Made by a program: the position numbers and the translations under genes. From Parasponia andersonii (lineage: Eukaryota > Streptophyta > Magnoliopsida > Rosales > Cannabaceae), in NCBI GenBank assembly GCA_002914805.1, contig JXTB01000048.1:891341-955340 (forward strand): a stretch of DNA of 64,000 nt. The letters run 5' to 3'. The notes below the pieces were generated by a model. It was not told the origin of the DNA, searched no databases, and saw nothing but the letters and a program-made list of their open reading frames with translations. Positions 52,901 through 64,000 of this stretch are shown here, piece after piece (position 1 is the first letter of the stretch; each line of letters begins with the position of its first letter).

Positions 52901-55900
52901 CAATGTGTTTATGTAGACAACAGCAAAAAGAAAATCACACAGGGGCATGCATTTACCTCATACTGTACAAGATGAGCTTCAATGGATTTTCTGTAAACTT
53001 CCATTGCACCAGAGGGAACTGTATAAAACAAACTCTCCTGCAATAGTATATTCAGAGAAATCTATTGATTATACCTGCAATAACAACTAAACGTGTATAT
53101 ATGCAAATCATCAATTCAAGCTTAAGACGTGGGATTTGACAAGCTGCACTTAAAATTGTTAATAACAGACTGAGATGACTTTGCATGTGTGCCAGGCAGT
53201 GTGTGGACAAGGGAGTCCAAGGAAAAGCAGGAGAGACGGTGGGGTAAGATGGATGGATAAATTTCAACATAGGTAATTCACTAAAAGGACAATGGACAAA
53301 GTTAACCATACTTCTGTAAGATGATCCTCCCATGACATATCCTGAATGCCCAAATCAGATATTCTGTCAGGTGTTGCTGGTGCTTCTGCTTTTAGTGGAA
53401 GACCACAAGTGCTGTTATATTTCAAAAATCTCACTGCATAACCTTGCACAGAGTGTGCAACATCCTTTCTGGGATACTGAATCATGCCTTTCTTTTGCTC
53501 CTGCAGAAGAGAAGCATAAATACCAGTAATAAACAAATGCATACAAATATCTGACACATAGAAAACATACACAAACAAGGTTTTGCTATATCTGATCCGA
53601 ACAGGAAAACAAATTCTAAAAATCTCAGAAATCAATTTTCAAGAGATGAAGCTATAGAAAAACACAGAGGTTCATTCAACACTTTAGCCTTTGCTTCAAC
53701 TCCACCTAAGAGCACATAAGGTACCACTCAAACTCAAACATCAAGAAAGGCAAGTGAATACCAACTAAATAGGTTGAATGAATACCAACTGAAAGAGAAA
53801 ACTACCCAAAACAACCATAATTCCTAAATTTTCTGTCGCTAAATACACTGAAGCAGCAACCAAAGAAACAAATAAAGAAAAATACCAGCAAAATGTCAGT
53901 TTCTTCACTTTTTTCTTTAGAAACTTCTTTTGCTCCTTTATGCTCGCATTTATCTGAAAAAATGTTGGTGTTATTGCACTTTAAAATCACCCCAGCTGAA
54001 TCCCAAAATTGCATGACAGCCTTTGCCAAGGCATGAGCAACTTCTTTTAGCCTCCAACGTTGATGTTGTTCTTCAAATCTCAACCGAGAAGTAAAGGCTA
54101 CCCGGTGACATATTTGTGCAGCGGCTGTTATTTTCCAAAGACGTTCCTACAGACAATGACAGAGAAAGAAAAAACTCTTAGATGGGCCAAGATGGATGTA
54201 GTCAACAGTAAAAACCTATATTCAAGTTACCAAAAGTGCATGTATGACAAACTGATATGAATACATGATATGCATTTCACAAAGTCATACCTGCACAAAA
54301 TCATTCGCCAACCATGCCATTTCCTCAAGGACAAAATCCCAATGAGATTTTCGACGATTCTCCAGAGGCATAGAACGAACAGATAATTCAGCAATCCTCT
54401 TATGCTTGGCCTATATATCACTTCATGTCATCAATGTACAACTAAACAATAAAGAAAAAACGAGTTCCTTCCAAATAGATAATTTAATCACAAAATAAAG
54501 AAGAATATGGAACCTCTATAATTCGAGCCTCTTCCAAAATAGAATCTTCATGTGCCCTGTTTGCAACTTTCAAGCTATTAACAGAAGTTGTATGAGGGTC
54601 AGGGGCTACAGTAGAATCCATCTCTGTCGAAGCAGTCTCAGGAGGTTTATGCATAAAGTTGCCTATGGGGTCCTCACATCTTACTGTAGAAGTCTCCTTT
54701 TTAAAGCTGGAATTATCTGATGTGTCATCCACTTTACCATCAGTTTCTGATAACAAAACATTACTATGCTTAACTTCCTCAGTGTCTGAAACCTTGACTT
54801 CATCATGCAATGCGGCTGAATTTTCATGCATGTCTTTATCAACTTTGACTGTGTCAACACTGTCAGAATTTTTTTGACAAACAGAAGAGTGCACATCATT
54901 AATCACAGCAGCATCATTAACTGCTTCTGTCCCGTTCTTATCCTTTACTATCTCAGCACTAGCCGGACTGGTTGTCCCTTCGACATCTGATGTTTTCCCC
55001 ATAGACTTTCCATTAGAATCAACACTCCTTGTAGTAGTACACATATCACTACCTCTATGTACATCTATTCCTAGGCTAGTCTGAGTCTGAGTAGACAGAG
55101 AATATAAACCTTTTGTTCCTACAGCTGCATTGCTATTTTGTTCTTCATTTGGTATACTTTTGTTATCTCTCCTTACATCACTAAACCCATTCATCTGAAT
55201 AGAAGTGGTTTCCTTTTCAGTATCTATTGTACCTACAGAGGGCCGACACTCTAAACCCGCTGAAACCAGCTGTTCCATTCCTGCAAGATCAGATTCCCTA
55301 GAAACCATATCAGCAGGAGTTTGCTGACCATTAGCTGGAGATGGTTGATCATGTTGGTTCTCATGTGAAATTTTGGGAATTGTGACATCCGATTTACTTT
55401 CATGCAAGCTAGCTTTAATCAGTCCAGTTTTTATCTCTAGAACCCGATCACCATCCAATTTTGTATCCAATTGTTTATTGGAAGCAACAACCTTAGGAGT
55501 TATATCACCATTCGAACTAGCAGACTTTAAGCTAGAAAGAGATGGCGTACTCTGGTCCTTCCGATTATTTGTTTCACAAATCTTCCCCTTGGCATCCTTT
55601 ACGCATCCACGTACAGGTAAAACAGATCCTTGACCACTCCGATTCGGAGTCATATCAATTGCACTTGATCGAGCACCCTCGCGATTTGATCTGGACCTAT
55701 TCCTACGAGCATAAGGACGGACAATTGCTGAATCTTCTGATTCCTTAGCATTATGAGTCCCATCAATTTGGGAAGATTGTTCCGATGGAGCAATATTACT
55801 CCTCCGACTAGGACGAAGAGAGTTCCTTTCCCCTTCGGGCAAATCATGGTCACCATCAAAAAGTAAAAGATTATCGGCAGTATTAGGTTCACAAACTGTA

Positions 55901-56588
55901 GGAACCCCTGGCCTACCACTACTATCTACAGAATCCCCATGAGGTGAGGCAGTCAATGCAAAACTACCTTTTGCTTCACTGATAACAAACAAAATATAAA
56001 AAAGGAAAAAAGGAGCAAACTTTAGTCAATTGATAAAGTGAAATAGTAAGGCTCAGAATGCACATTTGCAGTAAACGTAACTGTACCTAGTCACAAAGTG
56101 TTCTGGGTTTTGATCAGTGAGTGATGTAGACTGGACACTAAAGGAAGCTGCAGTCCCAAATTTAAAGTCCAAAGGATTGCCACCCTGAATTGAAATAAAC
56201 AAGCACTTAAGTGACTGTTCATAACATATATATATATATGGAAAAAAAAAAAAAAAACCCCATCATTGAATGACCAAATCACCATACTTTTTCCAGAAAT
56301 TCTAGTTCCTTTCTCCTTTCCTCACGAACATCATACTCCAGCCTGTTATAGACATAGTTCATCGTATCTTTTAAGGAAGACAGAAGAAAGAAATTGTCCA
56401 AAAGTAGAAAATGAAAAATGTGAACACAAAAGGAGAACAACAGACCTAAGCTCTGCTTGAGCCTTCTCAATAGCTGCTCGACGAGGAGAGGTCTTCAAAC
56501 CAATACCAACTCCGCCGTCAACAACTCCTCCCATGGAATCAACTTCAGCATTTACTGGGAGAGCATACCCTGAGCTACATCCATGCAT
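46983..56588 (-). CDS. EAF1: Chromatin modification-related protein EAF1 (NuA4 scaffold, HSA and SANT domains)
   Basis: Plant EAF1, the platform subunit of the NuA4 histone acetyltransferase complex: 2026 residues in 21 exons. Transcript order: 56446-56588, 56288-56342, 56087-56184, 54514-55978, 54291-54410, 53886-54146, 53312-53500, 52957-53037, 52630-52687, 52046-52557, 51893-51946, 51606-51663, 51318-51502, 51171-51224, 50939-51019, 50637-50774, 50406-50525, 50087-50187, 49701-49916, 49216-49597 and 46983-48692. The N-terminus (MHGCSSGYALPVNAEVDSMG, SPRRAAIEKAQAELR) matches plant EAF1. The HSA domain (about 588-714: AKHKRIAELSVRSMPLENRR, HWDFVLEEMAWLANDFVQER) should bind actin and actin-related proteins. 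The SANT/Myb domain (about 1097-1160: GSPWSLFEDQ, LVVLVHDMGPNWELISDAIN, KPNECKERHK) is followed by KSHFEKIIKIGQK and a Gln-rich tail (about 1458-2026). Exon 16 ends in a GC donor. A 5' leader exon is likely at about 58390-58560. Confidence 0.93.
50526..50636 (-). other. GC-AG intron of EAF1
   Basis: Exon 16 ends CCAAAG and is followed by GCAAGA. The next exon starts after TTGAAGCAG with GGCAGTGCC, giving GIPK|GSARQLFQRL, as in the plant EAF1 family. No GT donor nearby keeps this join in frame. AAG|GCAAG is the usual strong form of the minor GC donor. Confidence 0.85.
51020..51110. repeat. 30 bp minisatellite in EAF1 intron 14
   Basis: Three copies of a 30 bp unit (CAGCAATAAAACAATAAAAA, then TTCTTACCTA) lie in the 151-base intron between exons 14 and 15, adjoining the acceptor. 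On the coding strand each unit begins GTAAGAATTTTT and ends TTGCTGTAG. Confidence 0.85.
52853..52869. repeat. Run of 17 C
   Basis: An uninterrupted C17 run in an EAF1 intron (52688-52956). Its length may be unreliable, since such runs are error-prone in assembly. Confidence 0.9.
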
Positions 56589-58560
56589 TACCGTCCTAAT
56601 ACCTACAATCTTCCCCTTCCATCTTAAGAGTCTACAAATTTCTTAAAAGCAAAAATATCAGAAACGTCATATAATAACATGGGATTGACTAATGAAAGAA
56701 AGAAGCGCTAAATAGATAAATGTTACTGAAAAAATTTACTGATGCTTCATAAGCAATCTAGAAATCAATCTCCTTCCATTTACTATATCGGAGCACATAT
56801 CGCCAAAAGTAAGTTACCAAACAGATAAGTCACTCAACTTTAGAACAATGTTCTCAAATGAAGATAGGCATACTTTAGAAAAATAAATAACATACGTCAC
56901 AGACTACAATACATTGTAAAACAGACAAAATATCCAGAACCACTTTGCACCACTATTTGAGAAATGTCAACTTATTTCCTTAGTTAAATGGGGACTCTAT
57001 CTTAACAGAAATGCATTAACATTCAGATGCCTGAAGTTTATTAATTCCCGCAAAAGACATAGTATAGAAATAAAACAACCCGAATAACAAAGAAAAGGCA
57101 TTTCAATAATTGTAAGAAATCCACGGTTACAATAGGAGAGCTAAAACAATCATAATGCAACTTTGAGAAATGTTGTTCAACATCAAAATTCAAATGACTC
57201 AAACCTATATTTGTTGATATACCTAATTGAGTCAAAACAACGTCGAAGTTACTCGGCTATTCTGGCAATGTTTTGACAGCAAAAGACAGAAAGAACACTG
57301 GTTATAGTTATTTATAAATCCACATACAATTATATATTTTACAGCAGAATTTTTACATGCCAATCATGTTAACAGGTTCTTTTAAAAAAGATAAAAGAAA
57401 ATGAATCTTTAAGGATGAAAATTTAAAAGCAATTCCAGTACACAAGGACACTTCCCAGCCCACTTCTAATAGATTTTATATATGTATGTGTGCATATATA
57501 TATATATACATATATACACCTAAATATATATACATGCACATGAATAGATAGACGGACAGCGTACTTTTATATGAAATAAATAATGACGATATTGTCCCAA
57601 AAAAAAAGTTCACGCAAAATTAATCTTAAAGAAATATAAATTATATATTTTCTATTACACGTTGCAAAACGCAATGTATCTGTCATTCGACCTACAAAAT
57701 TCGTTAGAATATTTGGGGATTGTTAGCACCAATGTTTCCAGCGGCGTATAAACATCCATATACTTTTCCATAACAAACCTTAGGAAACAACACTACACTG
57801 CAGCAATAAGGAGTGTCCAAGTGCCACACCATGCAAAAGCACTAGAGAGAAGTAGTCAGCTCGATAGACTGAAGAAGATGGTAAGAAAGGCAATGTCTGG
57901 TGGAAGACGGAAATGCCAACAAAGCAATGAGAACGCATATAAGTTAAGAACTTGAATCCCCAGCAATGAAGAAATACATAAATAGTTAAGAACTAGTATA
58001 TGTTTATGTCAATTATTAAAAGCAACAAACTTGCCGCCAATGAATCCCTTTGAATTTTGGTACTAGCATACTCGAGCAAATCAATTAAAGCTTCAAAACC
58101 ACCGGCATACCACTTCAAAGATTCCCCAACAGAATTCAAACACATGGTCATGATAAATTATGCCACCCCAATCGCATTTTAAACCATCAACCCCATGCAT
58201 ACCATGCCATGACCTACTATTCAAAGCCATGGGCATTCCATCACAATGCATAACCTAATTCGAAACCAACAACAAGTTCCCACAAATTTCCCATACAACA
58301 AAACCCTAATTCCACTCAAACCCAAACGAATTCAACGAAATTTCAAAATTCTAGGGTTTTCCAATACAGACAGAGCAAGACAAAATCACCTGAAATTGAA
58401 AGCAGAGTTGCAAAATTGGAAGCTAGGGCACGACACTGGGGCCACGAGGGACTTCAATTCCAAGCAGTTTCTCTCTCCTAGGGTTTAAAAAATGAGGGAA
58501 AACCCGAAGCTCAATGGAAAACGCCCGAACTTGCCCTAGCGCAAAAAACCTCTCTGAAAA
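56589..58560 (-). promoter_or_regulatory. EAF1 5' leader with a long intron and telo-box-rich start region
   Basis: On the minus strand, AATTTCAG|GTGATTTTG at 58390 is a good donor, and acceptors exist just upstream of the start codon (GATTGTAG near 56612, TTTGTAG near 56634), implying a leader intron of about 1.8 kb. Several AAACCCTA/TAGGGTTT motifs occur at about 58298-58305, 58353-58360 and 58480-58487, as is common near plant transcription starts. The intron is AT-rich with a TA/CA tract at about 57475-57540. I see no gene inside it. Confidence 0.5.
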
Positions 58561-61500
58561 TGTCAGCCATGGAAACGTTGGGAAGCCTTTCACCGAAACC
58601 CTATGAAGAAATTGAGTGTGAAGGTCTGTCTCGTCTTCAATTTCTGGTTTGGTTTCGGTTTTTGGTTTCTTCGTGGAGTGGGAACTATGCGACCTCTGCG
58701 AGTAGTGGGCTGGGCATGGAGGAGAAGATGCAGAAGAGGGCTTTGAGAATTTGGACGTTCATTTTGGGCTTTTTATTTTTTTTATTCTTAATTCTTTATT
58801 TTTATATATTTAAAAAAATATATACTTTAAAATTTTTCAGTCTTTTTTAAAAAAATTTCTTATTTTTAAATTTGCTTGTTTTAATTGGGATCGATGAGGA
58901 AGATGAAATGAAACACCCAACACGAATTGTTTTAAAATAATTAGATAATAAAAATGGTTTTAGTAAATAGTATTCTTTATTGAAAATCAATAAATAAAAA
59001 ATAGTAGATGGATAAAGCAACTATTAACGATAAAAATAGTAATAAAGGGTTTGTTTGGTGTCTTTTTTTTTAATAAAAAATAATGGAGATTTTTATATAA
59101 CTTCTTTGAAAATAAAAAATAGAAAATTTTACCCTTTCTTCGTTTTTTCGTTCGAAAACAAAAACAAGAATTAGCACCACACAAGTTTATGTATTTTATT
59201 CCAAAAACAAAAAGAAGTTTAAAAATCATTCGAATGTTATATTTTTTTCTTCCATTATAAAAAATGCTTTATTTTTGCACAAATTATGTATAATAGACAC
59301 CTATCGTAAGCAATAAGCAATAATAACCTTTTGTTATTTACATTCTACATGTTTTTTCTTCTTATTTGGTGTTACATGTGAGAAGCTTAATCTAGAATTG
59401 TGCAGTTTTATTTCTTAAATCACATACTATTAAGGTATCGCTCTTCTCTTTTGAAAGCTCCATCTTCTTCATCTCTACAGCTTTACCTCCCTAGTTTACT
59501 GCTATGCCTCATTTTTGTAGGGCTATATCTAAAACGACCAAATTAAGTCTTTTTTTTTTTTTTTCAGGTTCTAATTTTTTTTGGTTCATCTTGACCGAGT
59601 TACTCAGTAATTTCCGTTCTCAACTAGGGTTGCTCAATTTGAGAATGATAAAATTAGGTAAAGAATTTTGTTTAATGATTTTTTGTGTTAATACAGTATA
59701 TTTTATTTCAATGAATAATATTGGTTATGACAAGATATTTATATATTGTTTAACATTTCATATACGTTTTTTTTTTTCCTTCAAGGGTTCAGCTCTTTTT
59801 TTTTCGGAAATTTTCATTTATACCCAAATCAACCAAATTTAATTTAGTTTTTATTTCATTTTTCAGCTTCTTTATTTATAATTGGTCTAATTATTTGGTT
59901 TTGTTTGTTCATTATTTTTTCCCCCCCATATGGTATGATTACCTTTTCATTCTCATTTTTCGTTTGCTTTAATAATATGCCTATATGTATATGTATAAAG
60001 GTAGTTGTCATCATAAATTTAGATTTATGATTGTGGTTCTATTTATTTTTATTTGTTTTTCCTTTTTTTTTTTTGCGTAAATATGTGATCATATGATTAA
60101 TTTGAAATTAGTGAGCTCCAGCACTGAGAGATTTCCAGTGAATCGATATTTGTAGAATATAAGATATGTCATTATCTCGGTAAGAAGGGCCAAGTCATTT
60201 GGTGAATGGCCATTCGAAAAAGCCGAAAAGATTTTTCTAACGAAGATCTAATTTAATTTATTTGAAGTTATAAACTTGCATGCACGTCATCCATATTTCA
60301 TGTACTTTTTTCCTCTTGTTCATTAACATGACACTACAGTTATTTATATTTATAAATTATGTATAATTCAATATTCGTATTAGACGTATTTATAGTACTT
60401 ATTTGATTGTATGAAATTTGATTTAAAAAATGTTCTTTCAATGACTTTGCTTGGTTAAGAAAAAAAAAATTCCACCAAAGCAACATCACTTAAGAGTACC
60501 GGTCCTATTTGTAAGACTCATCGAAGGCTCGTAATCCGAAAAAAAAAAATAAAAAATAAAGACTTGTCAATGGCCTCAAGTCACAATTTTTCTCAAGTCA
60601 CAATTTTTATTATATAGTAGTTTAAATCAAACGTGTTAGGCAACTAGGTTATCTCGATCCCTCTCAAGGGCAACATTTTTTACTTCCTTAAACCCAAGTT
60701 TCCATGTAATCCAAGGTTTAATTATGATGAGCATAAGCATCTGTCGACTGAAAATTAATCATTTCTCATTGGTTTTATTGTTCATAATTTACAAGGCCTT
60801 TTAGAGGCTGTTATTTTAGAAAGTGTCGTTGGCTAATTATCAGTTTAAGTAAAGTCCAATCCTAATAAGCTTATATAGCTATTGACCATAAAACTGGCAC
60901 TGACACGGTTATATGTGAATATGTGACTCACAGGACTTAATATTAAGGGAACATATAAAAGGAAAAAAAAAAATACTTTTAGTCTTTTTGCAAAAAACAC
61001 ACATTTTTTTTATTAATATATCAATTAAAATATTTTATTTATATTTTTCTATCAAATTTCACCATATTTATAAGTATAGTTAAAATTAGAGTTAAGATTA
61101 ATAAAGACTAATAATTTTAATTTTTAAAATCTTATAACAGAATTCACATAAATAATTTTTTGAGTATTTTGAAAGTTATTACAATTGAATTCTTTAAATG
61201 TTACAAATTATTCACTAGCCTAAATGAGTGCTTTTTTTTTTTTACTATTATTGTAGATATCAATTAACAATTTTAAGGACTAAAAATATTTCTTCAACAA
61301 TTTTAAATTTTAATTTTAATTGTATATATGAAACCGTGAGATTTGATGATAAAATATAAATATAATGTTTTATTTGATATTTATAAAAAGATACAAAATT
61401 TTTGCTAAAAGACTAAAAGTCTATAATTTTTTTTTATATTATCTCCTCGGTAATAATAATAATAAAAGGAACGAAAAAGTGCTTTATGTCTAAGTTAAGA

Positions 61501-62335
61501 TTATTCATGTTGAACATTGGTAATTTGTTGATAGCTTTTTGTTTTTTTGTTGTTGTTTTTATTTTTTTTTTCTTTTGTGACTAATTTAGTAATGTTTATC
61601 CATGTGACAAATTGGCAATGAAGGGCAGTGCAGAGTTACGTATTGGTGTTTTAATTATCCGGTAATTAATATAATTGCAGTGTATTGGAGATAAATGGGG
61701 AAGGAAAATAAAATAAGGATTCTATTATTAATTTTTAGAGTTGTTGGAAATCAAAGAGAAAAATAAATTTAAGTGAATTAATTTTTAATAGGAAACAAAC
61801 TGAAACTTGATTACCATAACGTATTTACATTTATTTGCTCTAAACTAAATGATAGATTAGTAACTAGAGAAACATAGCATGATTCGTGAATAATGACTTT
61901 TTTTTTTAAGTTAATTGTAACTTAATCTGAGAGTGAGACCTCTTTCTCTGTACATGACCCCCCTCGAAATACTAAAATAGTACCTAAATTTTTGTTTGAT
62001 GGGGTCCACGTGAATTATGTTCTCACTGTTTTTATTTTTATTTTTTATTTTATAGGATAAGGAGAATCATGTTCTCGTAAATAAATTTAAAATATATACA
62101 CGCTCTCACCTTTCAAGCAAAATTTGACTGAAGTGCACCTCATAATTTAAGACAACGATAATGATATTTTTTTGGGGTGAACAGTTGAATTTTTAGTAAC
62201 TAATTATCTATACAAGAAATTAGTAATTTAGACATAAGCGCTACAATTAATGTGAATGCATACCGTATGATTTTGGTCCTGTGTAGGAATGTCCGACTAT
62301 GTTCTATGTAGGGAATGTATCATAATTTAGGTCAT

Positions 62336-62367
<32 letters not shown>

Positions 62368-64000
62368 TCTCAATCCATCTATCTTTTATTTTTAAAAATT
62401 TAACATTGTGTTATTTTCTACTTTTAGAATGAAAACTGCTTTCGTTGCATTTGGATACCAAATAGACATATGTAACATTGTGTTCTTGAAAACTACACTC
62501 CTACACATTGTAACATAATGTCTAAATTACATACCTTACATATGTAGTTTTAGGAAAAATATTTTAATTATGAATATACTCATCTTCTTCGATGTTTTGA
62601 AATATAAAATAATTTCAAAATTAATAGAAAATTATTACGAAGTCAGATAATACTAGGTATCACAACTCACTAACTAAAATTTTTATATTAACAAATATGA
62701 CATTCAATTATTCAATTGGTATCGTGAAATTTATTATAAATAATTATATATTATTTATTAATTGATTTGTGATAACTTATTTAATATATGTATTGATATT
62801 TTAATAATTTATTAAATTAGTTGGGATATTTAGTATTAGTATTATTTTTACTAAATAACCCAAAATTCAAAACACAAAATAAAATCATAAAATTTGAAAC
62901 TATTTAGAAATAGCTGTGTTTCAAATCAATAAAGGAGGAGAATAATTTAATAATTTCTCCCCTCCCCCGGCCGAAAAAGTAGATGTTATAAGAGTGAAAT
63001 TGACGCAATATGCAGAGTCTTAAAAAGATGAAGTGACACAATATGTTAGTGTCTTAAAAAGATGAAGTTTAGTTTACAATAATGCAAGATCGGATTTTTG
63101 TTTTTTTTTTTTTTTTAAAAAAGGAACGCCACATGAGACATATTTATAATTGACCTTTATTATTTTTTCACGATTATATATTATCTATTAATATTTTTTA
63201 TTTGTACACAAAGTGAACTCCCTATAGTCTCCAATAAAAAGCTGGTCATAGAATAGAAGTATATTGAATGAGTTCAATATGTATTTTTTTTAACACGTGT
63301 ATAGTTATTATTTTGTCTAATTAAAATATATCTCGTTTTATGGTAAAAGATAGAAAAATAATAAGCGTTAAATGTTGTATTTTTATTCATTACATGATTA
63401 TCTAGCGACTCCCATGATTTTAATAATTAAAAAATAATAATAACAATAAATACATAATATTTAATGCTCTTTATTGTTCTCTCTACTTTTATTACGAAAA
63501 AACGTACATAATGAATTTTTATTTGGTAAAACAATATCTATAAATAAATAATATATATATATATACATATATATATTGAATTGGTGACTATGCGTATATT
63601 AACATTGGATGTATAACCACAAGGTACTAATTTTTTTCCTCTTTTTTCTATTGTGAACTTAGGATTAGGATTCATAACTAGCATTGTAATTACAAAGTTA
63701 GATTAGTTGGTGTCTACTACATATGCTCCAATATTGAGATTTAGGGTGGATGGAATAAAAGCTAAAATCCATTATTCGAGAATGGTAACAAAATACTACA
63801 TATTTTTTTTCTATTATTTTTTCTAGCATAGTAGTTACAAAGTTAGTTTAGTTGATGTCTAAATACTACATATACTCCAATATTGAGATTTACATATGCT
63901 CCAATATTGAGATTTAGGCAGGATGGAATAAAAGTTAAAATCCATTATTTGAGAATGGTAAGAGGGATGGAGACAAGAAGGGGTGAAAGCCCTTAGGACC
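58561..64000. other. Gene-free AT-rich DNA at the right end
   Basis: No supported gene. The first 200 bases are probably the EAF1 promoter; the 96-codon plus-strand frame there (58560-58850) has no recognisable domain and runs into poly-T-coded Phe/Leu. The rest is AT-rich, with TA microsatellites (62338-62367, 63550-63575), poly-A/T runs, a possible decayed MITE at about 63460-63590 and a local direct duplication at 63684-63960. Confidence 0.6.
63684..63960. repeat. Direct duplication with an internal 30 bp repeat
   Basis: TTACAAAGTTAGATTAGTTG (about 63690), through TGCTCCAATATTGAGATTTA, GGATGGAATAAAAGCTAAAA and TCCATTATTCGAGAATGGTA, is repeated from about 63836 with small changes. In the second copy the CATATGCTCCAATATTGAGA segment is itself present twice (about 63870 and 63894). 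There is no coding frame. Confidence 0.75.

Noticed and set aside
58560-58850. 96-codon plus-strand open frame divergent from EAF1
   Set aside because: It starts at the likely EAF1 transcription start region and ends in poly-T-coded Phe/Leu; no domain is visible. Probably promoter DNA.

Overview
The window is AT-rich nuclear DNA from a flowering plant, most likely a eudicot and possibly a rosid. The evidence is spliced GT-AG genes with plant-only families (a malectin-like LRR receptor kinase, a GTD-binding/myosin-binding protein, a SIP1-clade trihelix factor, a plant-type EAF1), a cytosolic uL13 gene with telo-box and site II promoter motifs, and many short AT-rich foldback and microsatellite elements. 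I could not place the species. There are no bacterial operons, CRISPR arrays or phage genes, so ribosome binding sites and origins do not apply.

Layout. Positions 1-13.4 kb are gene-poor and repeat-rich: two kinds of MITE-like elements, a degenerate 58-75 bp repeat with a 527 bp tandem duplication (8.2-9.7 kb), and a striking 22 bp self-complementary repeat array (11.1-12.6 kb). From 13.5 kb genes appear: RPL13A (+, 13498-14912), tRNA-Ser(TGA) (-, 17066-17147), an LRR/malectin receptor kinase like Arabidopsis At5g48740 (+, 18658-22941), a DedA/SNARE-associated-like membrane protein with a probable plastid transit peptide (-, 23829-26977), a GTD-binding (MYOB-type) protein (+, 29077-31106), a SEC14-like lipid transfer protein (+, 36066-40736), an intronless trihelix factor (+, 42512-43402) and the large chromatin protein EAF1 (-, 46983-56588, 5' leader exon near 58.4-58.56 kb). 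From 58.6 kb to the end I see no gene, only AT-rich DNA with more repeats.

I joined exons by hand. In every spliced gene the joined exons keep frame from start to stop and give lengths usual for the family: RPL13A 206 aa, receptor kinase 908 aa, DedA-like 378 aa, GTD-binding 505 aa, SEC14-like 599 aa, EAF1 2026 aa. The trihelix protein is 296 aa. These are unrelated single genes, each presumably with its own promoter; nothing suggests a metabolic cluster.

I found no new multi-gene system. The observations most worth a second look are the 22 bp palindromic array, a MITE family with two long-inverted-repeat copies 13 kb apart, a 139 bp near-perfect foldback, and three splicing features of EAF1: a GC-AG intron, an intron minisatellite whose unit carries donor-like and acceptor-like ends, and a probable 3' UTR intron placed where it could expose the transcript to nonsense-mediated decay.
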